Of a stretch of 64,000 bases of DNA, positions 29,363 through 37,217 are shown in pieces; the first letter of the stretch is position 1; each line of letters starts with the position of its first letter. The notes beneath the pieces were generated by a model, which saw only the letters and a list, made by a program, of their open reading frames with translations, was not told the DNA's origin and made no database searches. A program made the position numbers and the translations under genes. Source of the stretch: Miltoncostaea sp963703045 (GTDB lineage: Bacteria > Actinomycetota > Thermoleophilia > Miltoncostaeales > Miltoncostaeaceae); NCBI GenBank assembly GCA_963703045.1, contig OY969782.1, positions 1,736,001-1,800,000 on the forward strand, written 5' to 3'.

Positions 29363-30096
29363 TGGGCGTCGCGCTCGTCACGGGGGGCAGCCGCGGCATC
29401 GGCGCGGCCATCGCGCGCCGCCTCGCCGCCGACGGCTTCGACGTCGCGATCGGCTATGCCCGCGACGCCGACGGCGCCGCCGCGACGGCCGCCGCGGTCG
29501 AGGCGCTGGGGCGCCGGGCGTCCACGCACGCCGCCGACGTGGCCGACGAGGGGCAGGCCGGCGCGCTGGTCGAGGCGGCCGAGGAGGCCCTCGGGCCCCT
29601 CGACGCCCTCGTGCTCAACGCGGGCGTCACCCGGGACGGCCTGGCGGTGCGCATGAGTGCCGAGGACTGGAGCGCGGTCATCGACACCAACCTGAGCGGC
29701 GCCTTCTACACCGCCCGCCCGGCGCTGCGCGGCATGCTGCGCCGCCGTGCCGGCAGCATCGTCGCGGTGTCGTCGGTCGTGGGGCAGATCGGCAACGCCG
29801 GCCAGGCCAACTACGCCGCGGCGAAGGCGGGGATGATCGGGATGGTGCGGGCGCTCGCCCGCGAGGCGGGCGGTCGCGGCGTGCGCGTCAACGCCGTCGC
29901 CCCCGGCTACATCGCGACCGACATGACCGCCACCCTCTCCGACGAGCAGCGCGCCGGGCTGCTGGCGCGCACGCCGCTGGGCCGCCTCGGCGAGCCCGAC
30001 GACGTGGCCGGCGCGGTGGCCTTCCTGTGCTCGGCCGACGCGGCGTTCGTCACCGGCGCGGTGCTCTCGGTCGACGGCGGGCTGGCGATGGCGTGA
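29362..30096 (+). CDS. fabG: 3-oxoacyl-ACP reductase FabG
   Basis: NADPH-dependent SDR. GGSRGIGAAIARRL cofactor motif (TGxxxGIG variant), LNAGVTRDGL, catalytic Ser in VSSVVG, YAAAKAG (Tyr/Lys) and PGYIATDMT. 244 aa. Shares one base with the fabD stop (TGATG). Confidence 0.95.
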   Translation: MGVALVTGGSRGIGAAIARRLAADGFDVAIGYARDADGAAATAAAVEALGRRASTHAADVADEGQAGALVEAAEEALGPLDALVLNAGVTRDGLAVRMSAEDWSAVIDTNLSGAFYTARPALRGMLRRRAGSIVAVSSVVGQIGNAGQANYAAAKAGMIGMVRALAREAGGRGVRVNAVAPGYIATDMTATLSDEQRAGLLARTPLGRLGEPDDVAGAVAFLCSADAAFVTGAVLSVDGGLAMA

Positions 30097-31349
30097 GACC
30101 GTCGCGCCGCGTCGTCGTCACCGGCCTCGGCCTGGTCACGTCCCTCGGGATCGGCCGGCAGGCCAACTGGGCCGCCGCCACCGCCGGCGCGAGCGGCGCC
30201 CGGCCGATCGAGGGCTTCGACCCGCTCGACACCGACACCACCATCGCCTGCCAGATCCGCGACTTCGACCCGACCGACTTCATGGACCGCCGGGTGGCGC
30301 GGCGCATGGACCGCTTCGCCCAGCTCGCCGTGGCGGCCGGGCGCATGGCGCTCGAGGACGCCGGCCTGCAGATCGACGCGGCGACGGCCCCCCGCGCGGG
30401 CGCCATCGTCGGTAGCGGCATCGGCGGCCTGCGCACCTTCGAGGAGCAGACGCTCACCGTCGCCGAGCGGGGCCCCGACCGCGTGTCGCCGCTCTTCATC
30501 CCCATGGTGATCGCCAACATGGCCGCCGCCCAGGTCTCGATGATCCTCGGCCTGAAGGGGCCGCTGTCGTGCGTCTCGACGGCGTGCGCGTCGGGCAACC
30601 ACGCCCTCGGCGACGCGAGCGACGCCATCCGCCGCGGCCGCGCCGACGTCATGCTCGCCGGCGGCACCGAGGCCAGCATCACGCGTGTGGGCATCGCGGC
30701 CTTCAACTCGATGCGCGCCCTCTCGACCCGCAACGACGACCCGGTCGGCGCGAGCCGCCCCTTCGACGTCTCGCGCGACGGGTTCGTGATGGGCGAGGCC
30801 GGCGCCATCCTCGTGCTCGAGAGCCTCGAGCACGCGATCGATCGCGGCGCCGAGCCCCTCTGCGAGGTCCTCGGGTACGGCCTGACCGGCGACGCGCACC
30901 ACCTCACCGAGCCCGACCCGACCGGCTCGGCCCCCGCCGCCGCGATCGCCATGGCGCTCGCCGACGCCGAGGTCGCGCCCGAGCAGATCGACTACGTCAA
31001 CGCCCACGCCACGTCGACCCCGGTCGGCGACCCGAGCGAGATCCGGGCGCTGCGCCTCGCCCTCGGCGACGACGTGGCCGCCCGCGTGGCCGTCTCGTCG
31101 ACCAAGTCGATGCACGGCCACTGCCTGGGCGCGGCGGGCGGGGTCGAGGGCGCGCTGACCGCGCTGGTCATCAAGGAGGGCGTGATACCCCCCACGATCA
31201 ACCTCACCGACCTCGATCCGAGATGCGCCGGGGTCGACCACGTCGCGAACACCGCGCGCACCGCCGACGTGCGCGTCGCGATGTCGAGCGCCTTCGGGTT
31301 CGGAGGGCACAACGCGATCCTGGTGATGGGCCGGATGGAGGACGCATAG
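30093..31349 (+). CDS. fabF: Beta-ketoacyl-ACP synthase II
   Basis: Condensing enzyme of chain elongation. Catalytic triad: Cys in STACASGNHA (about 163), His in NAHATSTPVGD (about 306) and His in KSMHGHCLGAAGG (about 344); C-terminal FGFGGHNA. About 418 aa. GTG 30093 overlaps fabG as GTGA. No acpP or fabH is present next to it, unlike many FAS II clusters. Confidence 0.95.
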   Translation: MRPSRRVVVTGLGLVTSLGIGRQANWAAATAGASGARPIEGFDPLDTDTTIACQIRDFDPTDFMDRRVARRMDRFAQLAVAAGRMALEDAGLQIDAATAPRAGAIVGSGIGGLRTFEEQTLTVAERGPDRVSPLFIPMVIANMAAAQVSMILGLKGPLSCVSTACASGNHALGDASDAIRRGRADVMLAGGTEASITRVGIAAFNSMRALSTRNDDPVGASRPFDVSRDGFVMGEAGAILVLESLEHAIDRGAEPLCEVLGYGLTGDAHHLTEPDPTGSAPAAAIAMALADAEVAPEQIDYVNAHATSTPVGDPSEIRALRLALGDDVAARVAVSSTKSMHGHCLGAAGGVEGALTALVIKEGVIPPTINLTDLDPRCAGVDHVANTARTADVRVAMSSAFGFGGHNAILVMGRMEDA

Positions 31350-31354
31350 CCGCC

Positions 31355-31915
31355 GTGCCCCCCGCGCCCGGCCGGCCCCGGGGGTGGCGGGCGTCCGCCA
31401 ACCGCGCGAGCACCCGCCTGTACGGCCCCCGGCGCGGGCTCGAGGGCTTCACCTGGCTGGGCGACGAGCGCATCGCGGTGGGCAGCGTCCCGGTGGGCGG
31501 CGCGGTGGCGCGCCTGCCCGAGCTGGGGGTCACGCACGTCATCAACTGCCGCGCGCAGCTCCAGACCCGCATCTCCCAGGACCTGTGGGCCGAGCGGCGC
31601 GTGTTCGGCGCCGACCACGTCGCCCACGCGCCCATGTGGGACCACGGGCGCCATCAGCCCTCGCGCCTGTGGGCCCCGGCGGCCCGGTTCGGCGCCGCCG
31701 CCCTCGACGACCCCGGCGCCGGGCTGCTGGTGCACTGCCAGCAGGGGCGGCGCCGGTCGGCGATGGTCGCCTATGCGATCCTGCGCCTGCGCGGCCACGA
31801 CGCCGCCGACGCCGAGCGCATGGTGCTCGACCACCGGGTGCCCGCCTCGATCGTCCCCGCCTACCGCGAGAGCGTCGAGGAGTGGCTCGCCGCTCCCGAG
31901 GAGCCCCTGACATAA
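31355..31915 (+). CDS. Dual-specificity-type protein phosphatase
   Basis: 186 aa with the Cys-phosphatase P-loop HCQQGRRRS (HCxxGxxRS) near residue 128 and a general-acid loop candidate around APMWDHGRH (about 92-100). The N-terminal GLEGFTWLGDERIAVGSVPVGG...LPELGVTHVINCRAQ matches the VHR/DSP fold start. It sits in the fatty-acid operon (5 nt after fabF, 11 nt before accD). The substrate could be a phosphoprotein, phosphoinositide or other phosphomonoester; this cannot be told from sequence. Confidence 0.82.
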   Translation: MPPAPGRPRGWRASANRASTRLYGPRRGLEGFTWLGDERIAVGSVPVGGAVARLPELGVTHVINCRAQLQTRISQDLWAERRVFGADHVAHAPMWDHGRHQPSRLWAPAARFGAAALDDPGAGLLVHCQQGRRRSAMVAYAILRLRGHDAADAERMVLDHRVPASIVPAYRESVEEWLAAPEEPLT

Positions 31916-31926
31916 TCGACCACCAG

Positions 31927-32916
31927 GTGTCCAAGCGTCCCATCACGGTCTCGGTCAACCGGCTCCGCCGCAAGCGCGCCGACGGCCCCCCTCCGCGCAA
32001 GCTGCCGGCCGACGACCGCTCCTGCCCGCGGTGCCAGAGCCACTACCGCGCCGACGAGCTACGCCGCAACCTGCGCGTCTGCGCGACCTGCGGGCACCAC
32101 TTCCCCGTGGGCGCCCGGGAGCGCCTCGACCAGCTCGCCGACGGCCCCTGGATCGAGCTGTGGCCCGAGCTGCGCGCGAGCGATCCGCTCCAGTTCGTCG
32201 ACCTCGAGCCCTATCCCGACCGCGTCGAGAAGGCCGAGCGCGCCGGCAACAACGAGGCGCTCGTGGTCGCGGAGCTCGCGATCGGGGGCCACGAGTGCAT
32301 CGCCGCCATCATGGATTTCTCGTACCTCGGCGGCAGCATGGGCTCGGTCGTGGGCGAGAAGCTGCTCCGGGCCTGCGACCGCTGCGCCGAGCGCGGCGTG
32401 CCGCTGGTCGCGATCACGGCGTCGGGCGGCGCCCGCATGCAGGAGGGCGTGATCGCCCTGATGCAGATGGCCAAGACCGTCGTCGCCTTCGAGGTGATGC
32501 AGGACGCCGAGCTGCCCGTGGTCATGGTGCTCGTGCACCCCACGACCGGCGGCGTGTGGGCGTCGTTCGCCTCCCTGGGCGACGTGACGTACGCCGAGCC
32601 CGGCGCGCTGATCGCGTTCTCGGGCCCCCGCGTCATCGAGCAGACCACCCGTGAGAAGCTGCCGCCCGAGTTCGGGCGCGCCGAGACGCAGCTCTCGAAC
32701 GGCCAGGTCGACGCGGTCGTCGACCGGCGCGAGCTCGCCCCCCGCATCGGCAAGGTGCTCGGCATCCTCGCGCGCCCGAGTGGCCTCGCGCCCGCGCCGG
32801 CGGTGACCTGGGCGCACGACAAGGCGGAGCGGGCCGCCTCGGTGGCGCGCACGCTCCCCGAGCGCTCGCGACGCCTCGTCGCGAAGGTGCTGCGTCCCGA
32901 GGACGAGGGCTCGTGA
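31927..32916 (+). CDS. accD: Acetyl-CoA carboxylase carboxyltransferase subunit beta
   Basis: Beta half of the carboxyltransferase that makes malonyl-CoA. Four-Cys zinc ribbon CPRCQSHY...CATCGHH (about 36-58), then the crotonase core with MDFSYLGGSMGSVVGEK and TASGGARMQEG (oxyanion region), and VTYAEPGALIAFSGPRVIEQT. 329 aa. GTG 31927 follows a CATAAT box by 10 nt. accA overlaps its end. Confidence 0.95.
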   Translation: MSKRPITVSVNRLRRKRADGPPPRKLPADDRSCPRCQSHYRADELRRNLRVCATCGHHFPVGARERLDQLADGPWIELWPELRASDPLQFVDLEPYPDRVEKAERAGNNEALVVAELAIGGHECIAAIMDFSYLGGSMGSVVGEKLLRACDRCAERGVPLVAITASGGARMQEGVIALMQMAKTVVAFEVMQDAELPVVMVLVHPTTGGVWASFASLGDVTYAEPGALIAFSGPRVIEQTTREKLPPEFGRAETQLSNGQVDAVVDRRELAPRIGKVLGILARPSGLAPAPAVTWAHDKAERAASVARTLPERSRRLVAKVLRPEDEGS

Positions 32917-33866
32917 GCGTCGCCTCGCGTCGCGGCGGACAGTTCGTGCGCCGCCTGGCCCACCGCCTGGGGGGAGCCCAGAGCGAGACCGGCACGGCGA
33001 TCTGGGAGACCATCCAGCTCGCCCGCCATCAGGACCGCCCCTATCCGCTCGACTACATCGCCCGGCTCTTCCCCGACTTCGAGGAGCTCCACGGCGACCG
33101 CCTGTACGGCGACGACCCGGCCATCGTGGCCGGCATCGGCCGCGGCGCCGACGGCCCGGTCGTGGTGATCGGCCACCAGAAGGGGCGCGACACCACCGAG
33201 CGCACCTACCGCAACTTCGGCATGCCCCAGCCCGAGGGGTATCGCAAGGCCATGCGGGTGATGGACATCGCCGACAAGATGAACCTGCCGGTCATCACCC
33301 TGATCGACACCCCGGGCGCGTTCCCGGGCTCGGGAGCGGAGGAGCGCGGTCAGGGCGGCGCGATCGCCCGCAGCATGCAGACGATGCTGCGCCTGCGCGT
33401 TCCGTCGATCGCCGTCGTGATCGGCGAGGGCTCGTCCGGCGGCGCCCTGGCGCTCGGCGTGACCGACCGCGTGATGATGCTCGAGAACGCGACCTACTCG
33501 GTCATCTCCCCCGAGGGCGGCGCCGCCATCCTGTGGCGCGACGCCGCGAAGGCCCGCGACGCCGCCACGGCGTTCCAGCCCACGGCGGCCAACTGCTACC
33601 GGTGGGGCATCGCCGACGTCGTCGTGCCCGAGCCCTCCGGCGGCGCCCACCGGGACCACGACGAGGCGGCGCGCCTGCTCGGCACCTACGTGTCGCGCGC
33701 GCTCCGCGAGCTGCAGGCGCTCGCGCCGGCCGACCGCAAGCGTCTGCGCCGCGACCGGTACCGGCGCATCGGCGCGTACCGGGAGGTCGCGAGCGGCGAT
33801 CCGACCGCGATGGCGGCGGGCCGCGCCGAGCCGCCCGGATCGTCCAACGGGGCCGCCCGGGGCTGA
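32913..33866 (+). CDS. accA: Acetyl-CoA carboxylase carboxyltransferase subunit alpha
   Basis: Alpha half of the carboxyltransferase. ELHGDRLYGDDPAIV, GHQKGRDT, FGMPQPEGYRKA, TLIDTPGAFPG and EGSSGGALALGV motifs; VISPEGGAAILW. 317 aa, GTG overlapping the accD stop. A separate accA is bacterial-type and unlike the fused AccD5 enzymes of many actinomycetes. The C-terminus carries a disordered tail (MAAGRAEPPGSSNGAARG). A weak GAGCCC/GGGCTC stem follows. Confidence 0.95.
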   Translation: MSVASRRGGQFVRRLAHRLGGAQSETGTAIWETIQLARHQDRPYPLDYIARLFPDFEELHGDRLYGDDPAIVAGIGRGADGPVVVIGHQKGRDTTERTYRNFGMPQPEGYRKAMRVMDIADKMNLPVITLIDTPGAFPGSGAEERGQGGAIARSMQTMLRLRVPSIAVVIGEGSSGGALALGVTDRVMMLENATYSVISPEGGAAILWRDAAKARDAATAFQPTAANCYRWGIADVVVPEPSGGAHRDHDEAARLLGTYVSRALRELQALAPADRKRLRRDRYRRIGAYREVASGDPTAMAAGRAEPPGSSNGAARG

Positions 33867-33888
33867 GCCCCCCGGCCGCCCCGCGGGC

Positions 33889-34416
33889 TCACGCCCCGGC
33901 GGCCTCCACGAGCGCGGCGACCAGCTCCCGGTTGAAGTCGGGGATGTCGGCGACGACCCGTCCCCAGACCAGGGTGCCGTCGCGGAACGCGGGGGCGTCG
34001 ACCCACTCGGCGCCGGCGTTCACGAGATCGTCCTTGATGCCGAGCGAGCCCGTGGCCCGCGCGCCGACGATGCCGGCCGAGATCGCGACGCTGCCGCCGT
34101 GGCAGATGATGCCGATCGTCCGGCCCGCCGCGTGGACCGTCCGCACCAGATCGAGCACCTCCGGGTCGCGGCGGAGCTTGTCGGGCGCCCACCCGCCGGG
34201 GATGACCAGCCCGTCGAGCGCCGCCCCGTCAACCGCGCCGGCCGTCGTCCGCGCCTGCACGGCCAGGCCGTGCTTGCCGCGGTGCGGCTCGGTGTCGGAG
34301 CCGACGATGAGCACCGTCGCGCCCTCTTCCTGGAGCCGCATGAGGGTGACCCAGTACTCGAGGTCCTCGACCCCCTCGGCCACCAGCACGGCGTAGGTCC
34401 TGCCCGTCAGTCGCAT
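33889..34416 (-). CDS. DJ-1/PfpI family protein
   Basis: 175 aa. Flavodoxin-like alpha/beta fold with the nucleophile-elbow Cys in GIICHGGSVAIS (about residue 104) and GGWAPDKLRRDPEV typical of PfpI-type members. Family roles include glyoxalase III, protease-like and protein-repair activities; none can be chosen here. ATG 34416 lies 7 nt after a TAGACT box (leaderless). Confidence 0.87.
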   Translation of the reverse strand: MRLTGRTYAVLVAEGVEDLEYWVTLMRLQEEGATVLIVGSDTEPHRGKHGLAVQARTTAGAVDGAALDGLVIPGGWAPDKLRRDPEVLDLVRTVHAAGRTIGIICHGGSVAISAGIVGARATGSLGIKDDLVNAGAEWVDAPAFRDGTLVWGRVVADIPDFNRELVAALVEAAGA

Positions 34417-34423
34417 GGAACCG

Positions 34424-34429
34424 AGTCTA
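34424..34429 (-). promoter_or_regulatory. Leaderless -10 box of the DJ-1/PfpI gene
   Basis: TAGACT on the coding strand, 7 nt, ATG 34416. Confidence 0.5.
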
Positions 34430-34446
34430 CGACGCGGCGGAGCAGT

Positions 34447-34481
34447 CCGGCCCCCGCCGCCACGCGGGCGGCGGGGGCCGG
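34447..34481 (-). terminator. 15-bp GC hairpin after the 91-aa gene
   Basis: A perfect 15-bp inverted repeat (CCGGCCCCCGCCGCC and its complement) with a 5-nt loop, starting 5 nt beyond the stop of the 34486-34761 gene. No T-tract. Confidence 0.7.
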
Positions 34482-34485
34482 GGTG

Positions 34486-34761
34486 TCAGCGGCCGACGCG
34501 CAGCGTGTCGGCCTCGGCGAGCGCGCCGGAGTCCTGGGGGGCCGTCGGGCCGTTCAGGACCTGCGACAGGCGGAGCGCGCCGTCGAGCAGCTGGCGGTTG
34601 GTGGCCGGGTGCTCCGGGACGACGCCGAGAGCCGCCGCGAGCTCGCGGTGCCACTTGAGCATCTCCGGGCTGGGACGGCGGTCGGGGTCGATCCGGACCA
34701 TGTCCAGCACCAGCGCCATGAAACCGCGAACCGTCGCCCGTGGATCGGGTCCCTGCGTCAT
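34486..34761 (-). CDS. 91-aa protein of unknown function
   Basis: No family recognised. Two predicted helical stretches (ATVRGFMALVLDMVRI and EMLKWHRELAAALG), then LLDGALRLSQVLNG, and no cysteine or membrane helix. ATG 34761 has one of the clearest Shine-Dalgarnos in the window (AAGGAGG, 8 nt spacing), and a strong hairpin closes the gene, so it is probably expressed as its own transcript, independently of the lipid-kinase gene upstream. Confidence 0.65.
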   Translation of the reverse strand: MTQGPDPRATVRGFMALVLDMVRIDPDRRPSPEMLKWHRELAAALGVVPEHPATNRQLLDGALRLSQVLNGPTAPQDSGALAEADTLRVGR

Positions 34762-34816
34762 AGAGCGAGCCTCCTTGCTCGACGGGACTGACTCGGGACG
34801 CCGCGTCCCGCCTCTC

Positions 34817-35788
34817 TCAGATCGCCCGGCCGGGCCCCGACTTGAGCCGCGTGCCGCCACCCCGGGGGTCGACGACCCGCAGGCGCGGACCGGGGGCGAC
34901 GCGCATCTCCACGTGCCGCCCGAGGGGCTCGCCGTCGGCCTGCACGGGGGCGGGGGGATCGGAGTGCACGGTCAGCCCGCCGGCGGCGGCCCCGCCGGTC
35001 AGCGCGGGCCCGCCGAGCGGGAGGTCGAGCCCGCGCAGCGCGCGGGAGACCAGGCCCCCGAGCTCGAGCGGTCGCAGGCGGGAGAGCGCCACCCACGCGA
35101 GACGGCCGTCGAAGGCGGCGCCCGGCACCAGGTCGAGGGGTCGGCGCCCGAGGTAGGCGTATGGGGTGCCGCAGGCCACGAGCACCGCGAGCGCCTCGGC
35201 CTCGGCGATGCCCTCGCCGGTGATCCGCATGCGCGGCGCCCGGCCGGCCCGGGCCGCCGCCACGATCACCCCCACGGCGAAGCCGGCCTGGCGCAGCCGG
35301 CGCTTGGTGCGGGGGCGCGCCTCGATCCACTCCACCGTGGCCGCGTCGATGCCCATCCCCGCGTTGATCGCGAACACCCTCCGCCGCCCGCCGACCTCGA
35401 TCTCCCCCAGCCCGGCGTCGCGTGCGCCGCCGGCCGCCAGCGCGGCGTCGAGCAGCGGGAGCGCCCGTCCGGGCGAGTTGGGCCATCCGAGCGCGCGGGC
35501 GAAGACGTTGGCGTTGCCGCCGGGCAGCGGCGCCATCGTCACGGTGCCCCCGGCGAGCGCGCCCGCCGCCTCGGCCGCCGTGCCGTCGCCGCCGAGGGTC
35601 ACGACGACCCCGGCGCCCTCGGCGGCCGCCCGCGTCGCGAGCGCCGCGGCATCGCCCGGACCGCGCGTGACGAGGACCCACCCGAGTCCCCGGGGCCCCA
35701 GCGCGCGCACGACCCGGCCCCGCACCTCGCGGCCCGACCGCGTCGCGACCGGGTTGACGATCAGGGCGATCGGGCCGAGCGCGCTCAC
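34817..35788 (-). CDS. Diacylglycerol/lipid kinase (DAGK catalytic domain)
   Basis: 323 aa, LCB5/DgkB-type lipid kinase. NPVATRSGREV at the N-terminus, GGDGTAAEAAGAL and PLPGGNANVFARALG (ATP site), NAGMGIDAATV, and a C-terminal beta-sandwich ending HVEMRVAPGPRLRVVDP. It likely phosphorylates diacylglycerol or a related lipid at the inner membrane face. GTG 35788 overlaps the hydrolase stop as GTGA, so the two form an operon. Confidence 0.88.
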   Translation of the reverse strand: MSALGPIALIVNPVATRSGREVRGRVVRALGPRGLGWVLVTRGPGDAAALATRAAAEGAGVVVTLGGDGTAAEAAGALAGGTVTMAPLPGGNANVFARALGWPNSPGRALPLLDAALAAGGARDAGLGEIEVGGRRRVFAINAGMGIDAATVEWIEARPRTKRRLRQAGFAVGVIVAAARAGRAPRMRITGEGIAEAEALAVLVACGTPYAYLGRRPLDLVPGAAFDGRLAWVALSRLRPLELGGLVSRALRGLDLPLGGPALTGGAAAGGLTVHSDPPAPVQADGEPLGRHVEMRVAPGPRLRVVDPRGGGTRLKSGPGRAI

Positions 35789-36492
35789 GGCTCGGCGAGC
35801 GTCAGCTCGACCCGCGCCAACCAGGCGGCGAGCAGCAGGTTGACGGTCACGTCGAACTCGGCCATCGGCATGTGCCGGGCTCCGGGGATCACGACCATCC
35901 GGCTCACCGGAAGCTCCCGGGCGAGCGCCTCGGCGTGGTGGACCGGGGTCAGGGGGTCGTCCCCGCCCGCGATCACCAGCACCGGCACACGCACCCCACC
36001 GAGGCCGCCGCGAAGGTCGACCGTGCGGCAGGCGGCGTAGTCGGCCACCAGTGCGTCGGGCCCGGCCGCGTCGAGGGCGGCGCGGACGAGGGCCGCCATC
36101 GTCGCGTCCGGATCGGCGAACGAGGCGGCCACCAGCCGCTCGCGCTCGCCCGCGAAGTCGTCGCGGGCCCGGGCCATGATCGCGTCGGGCACGCCCAGGC
36201 GCGCGCCGCTCGCGATCACCACCAGGCCGTCGACCAGCCCGGGGCGGGTGCGCACGACCTCGAGCGCCACGGCGCCGCCGAGCGAGTGGCCGATCAGCAC
36301 ACGCGGCCCGGGCACCGTCGCCACCGCGCCGGCCACGCGCGCCCCGAGCGCGACGACGTCGTCGAGCGGCTCGCCGTCGGGGTGGCCGGGCAGGTCGACG
36401 GCGATGGCCCCGGCGAGCACGGCGGTCTGGGCGGTCCACACCCGGTGGTCGCCGCCCGAGCCGTGGATGAGGATGGGCCGCGGGACGCTCAC
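35785..36492 (-). CDS. Alpha/beta hydrolase
   Basis: 235 aa. HGSGGDH oxyanion segment, nucleophile Ser in IGHSLGGAVAL (about residue 79), acid in GGDDPLTPVHHA and His in PGARHMPM. Typical small esterase/lipase-like fold without a signal peptide. Substrate unknown; coupling to a lipid kinase suggests a lipid or acyl ester. GTG 36492 is leaderless (TAGCAT 7 nt upstream). Confidence 0.85.
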   Translation of the reverse strand: MSVPRPILIHGSGGDHRVWTAQTAVLAGAIAVDLPGHPDGEPLDDVVALGARVAGAVATVPGPRVLIGHSLGGAVALEVVRTRPGLVDGLVVIASGARLGVPDAIMARARDDFAGERERLVAASFADPDATMAALVRAALDAAGPDALVADYAACRTVDLRGGLGGVRVPVLVIAGGDDPLTPVHHAEALARELPVSRMVVIPGARHMPMAEFDVTVNLLLAAWLARVELTLAEP

Positions 36493-36499
36493 GCGGGCG

Positions 36500-36505
36500 A
36501 TGCTA
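36500..36505 (-). promoter_or_regulatory. Leaderless -10 box of the hydrolase operon
   Basis: TAGCAT on the coding strand, 7 nt, GTG 36492. Back-to-back with the box of the HAD gene in a 65-nt gap. Confidence 0.5.
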
Positions 36506-36544
36506 GTGGGCGGCGGCCCACCGGGGCGGAGGCGACCCCTCTGG

Positions 36545-36550
36545 TACCCT
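36545..36550 (+). promoter_or_regulatory. Leaderless -10 box of the HAD phosphatase gene
   Basis: TACCCT, 7 nt, GTG 36558. Confidence 0.5.
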
Positions 36551-36557
36551 CGACCCG

Positions 36558-37217
36558 GTGGAGAGCCTGCTCATCGCGTGCGATTTCGACGGCACGATCA
36601 CCCGGCGCGACACCCTCCACATCATCGTCGAGGAGTTCGGCACCCGCGGCCTGTGGGCGACGATCGAGCCGCGGCTGCGCGCGGGGGAGGTGACCCTCGA
36701 GCAGGCGATGCAGGAGGAGTTCGCGACGGTCCGGGCCACCCCGGAGCAGGTGCGCGAGCTGGTGCTGCGCGAGGCCGGCCTGCGCGAGGGCTTCCGCGAG
36801 TTCGTCGCGTGGGCGCACGACCGCGACCACCGCCTGATCGTGTTCTCGTCGGGGTTCCGCTCGGTGATCGAGTCGGCGCTCTCCCACTGGGGCCTCGGCC
36901 ACCTCGAGGTCGTCAGCCACGAGGCGCACTTCACCCCGGACGGCTGCCGGCTGGTCTGGTCCGACCGGGGCGACGCCTGCGTCGAGTGCGGCCGGCGCTG
37001 CAAGCGCCACGACCTGCGCCGGCACACGCGCGGCGAGCGCCTCGTGTACGTGGGCGACGGCGTCTCCGACCACTGCGCCGCCCGTACGGCCGACCTGGTG
37101 TTCGCGCGCTCCGACCTCGCCCGCGACCTCACGGCCGGCGGCGTCCCCTTCGTCCCCTTCGAGGACTTCGTCGAGGTGCGCGAGCACCTGGCGTCGGCGT
37201 CGTCGCTGGCCGCGTGA
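36558..37217 (+). CDS. HAD-IB phosphatase, MtnX/SerB-like
   Basis: 219 aa. HAD motif I DFDGTITRRDT (Asp nucleophile about residue 9), motif II FSSGF, motif IV VGDGVSD. A Cys/His-rich insert CVECGRRCKRHDLRRH (about 140-155) resembles that of MtnX-like phosphatases. MtnX acts in methionine salvage, but no other salvage gene is near, so phosphoserine-type or other substrates are open. Overlaps the ileS start by 4 nt. Confidence 0.82.
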   Translation: MESLLIACDFDGTITRRDTLHIIVEEFGTRGLWATIEPRLRAGEVTLEQAMQEEFATVRATPEQVRELVLREAGLREGFREFVAWAHDRDHRLIVFSSGFRSVIESALSHWGLGHLEVVSHEAHFTPDGCRLVWSDRGDACVECGRRCKRHDLRRHTRGERLVYVGDGVSDHCAARTADLVFARSDLARDLTAGGVPFVPFEDFVEVREHLASASSLAA

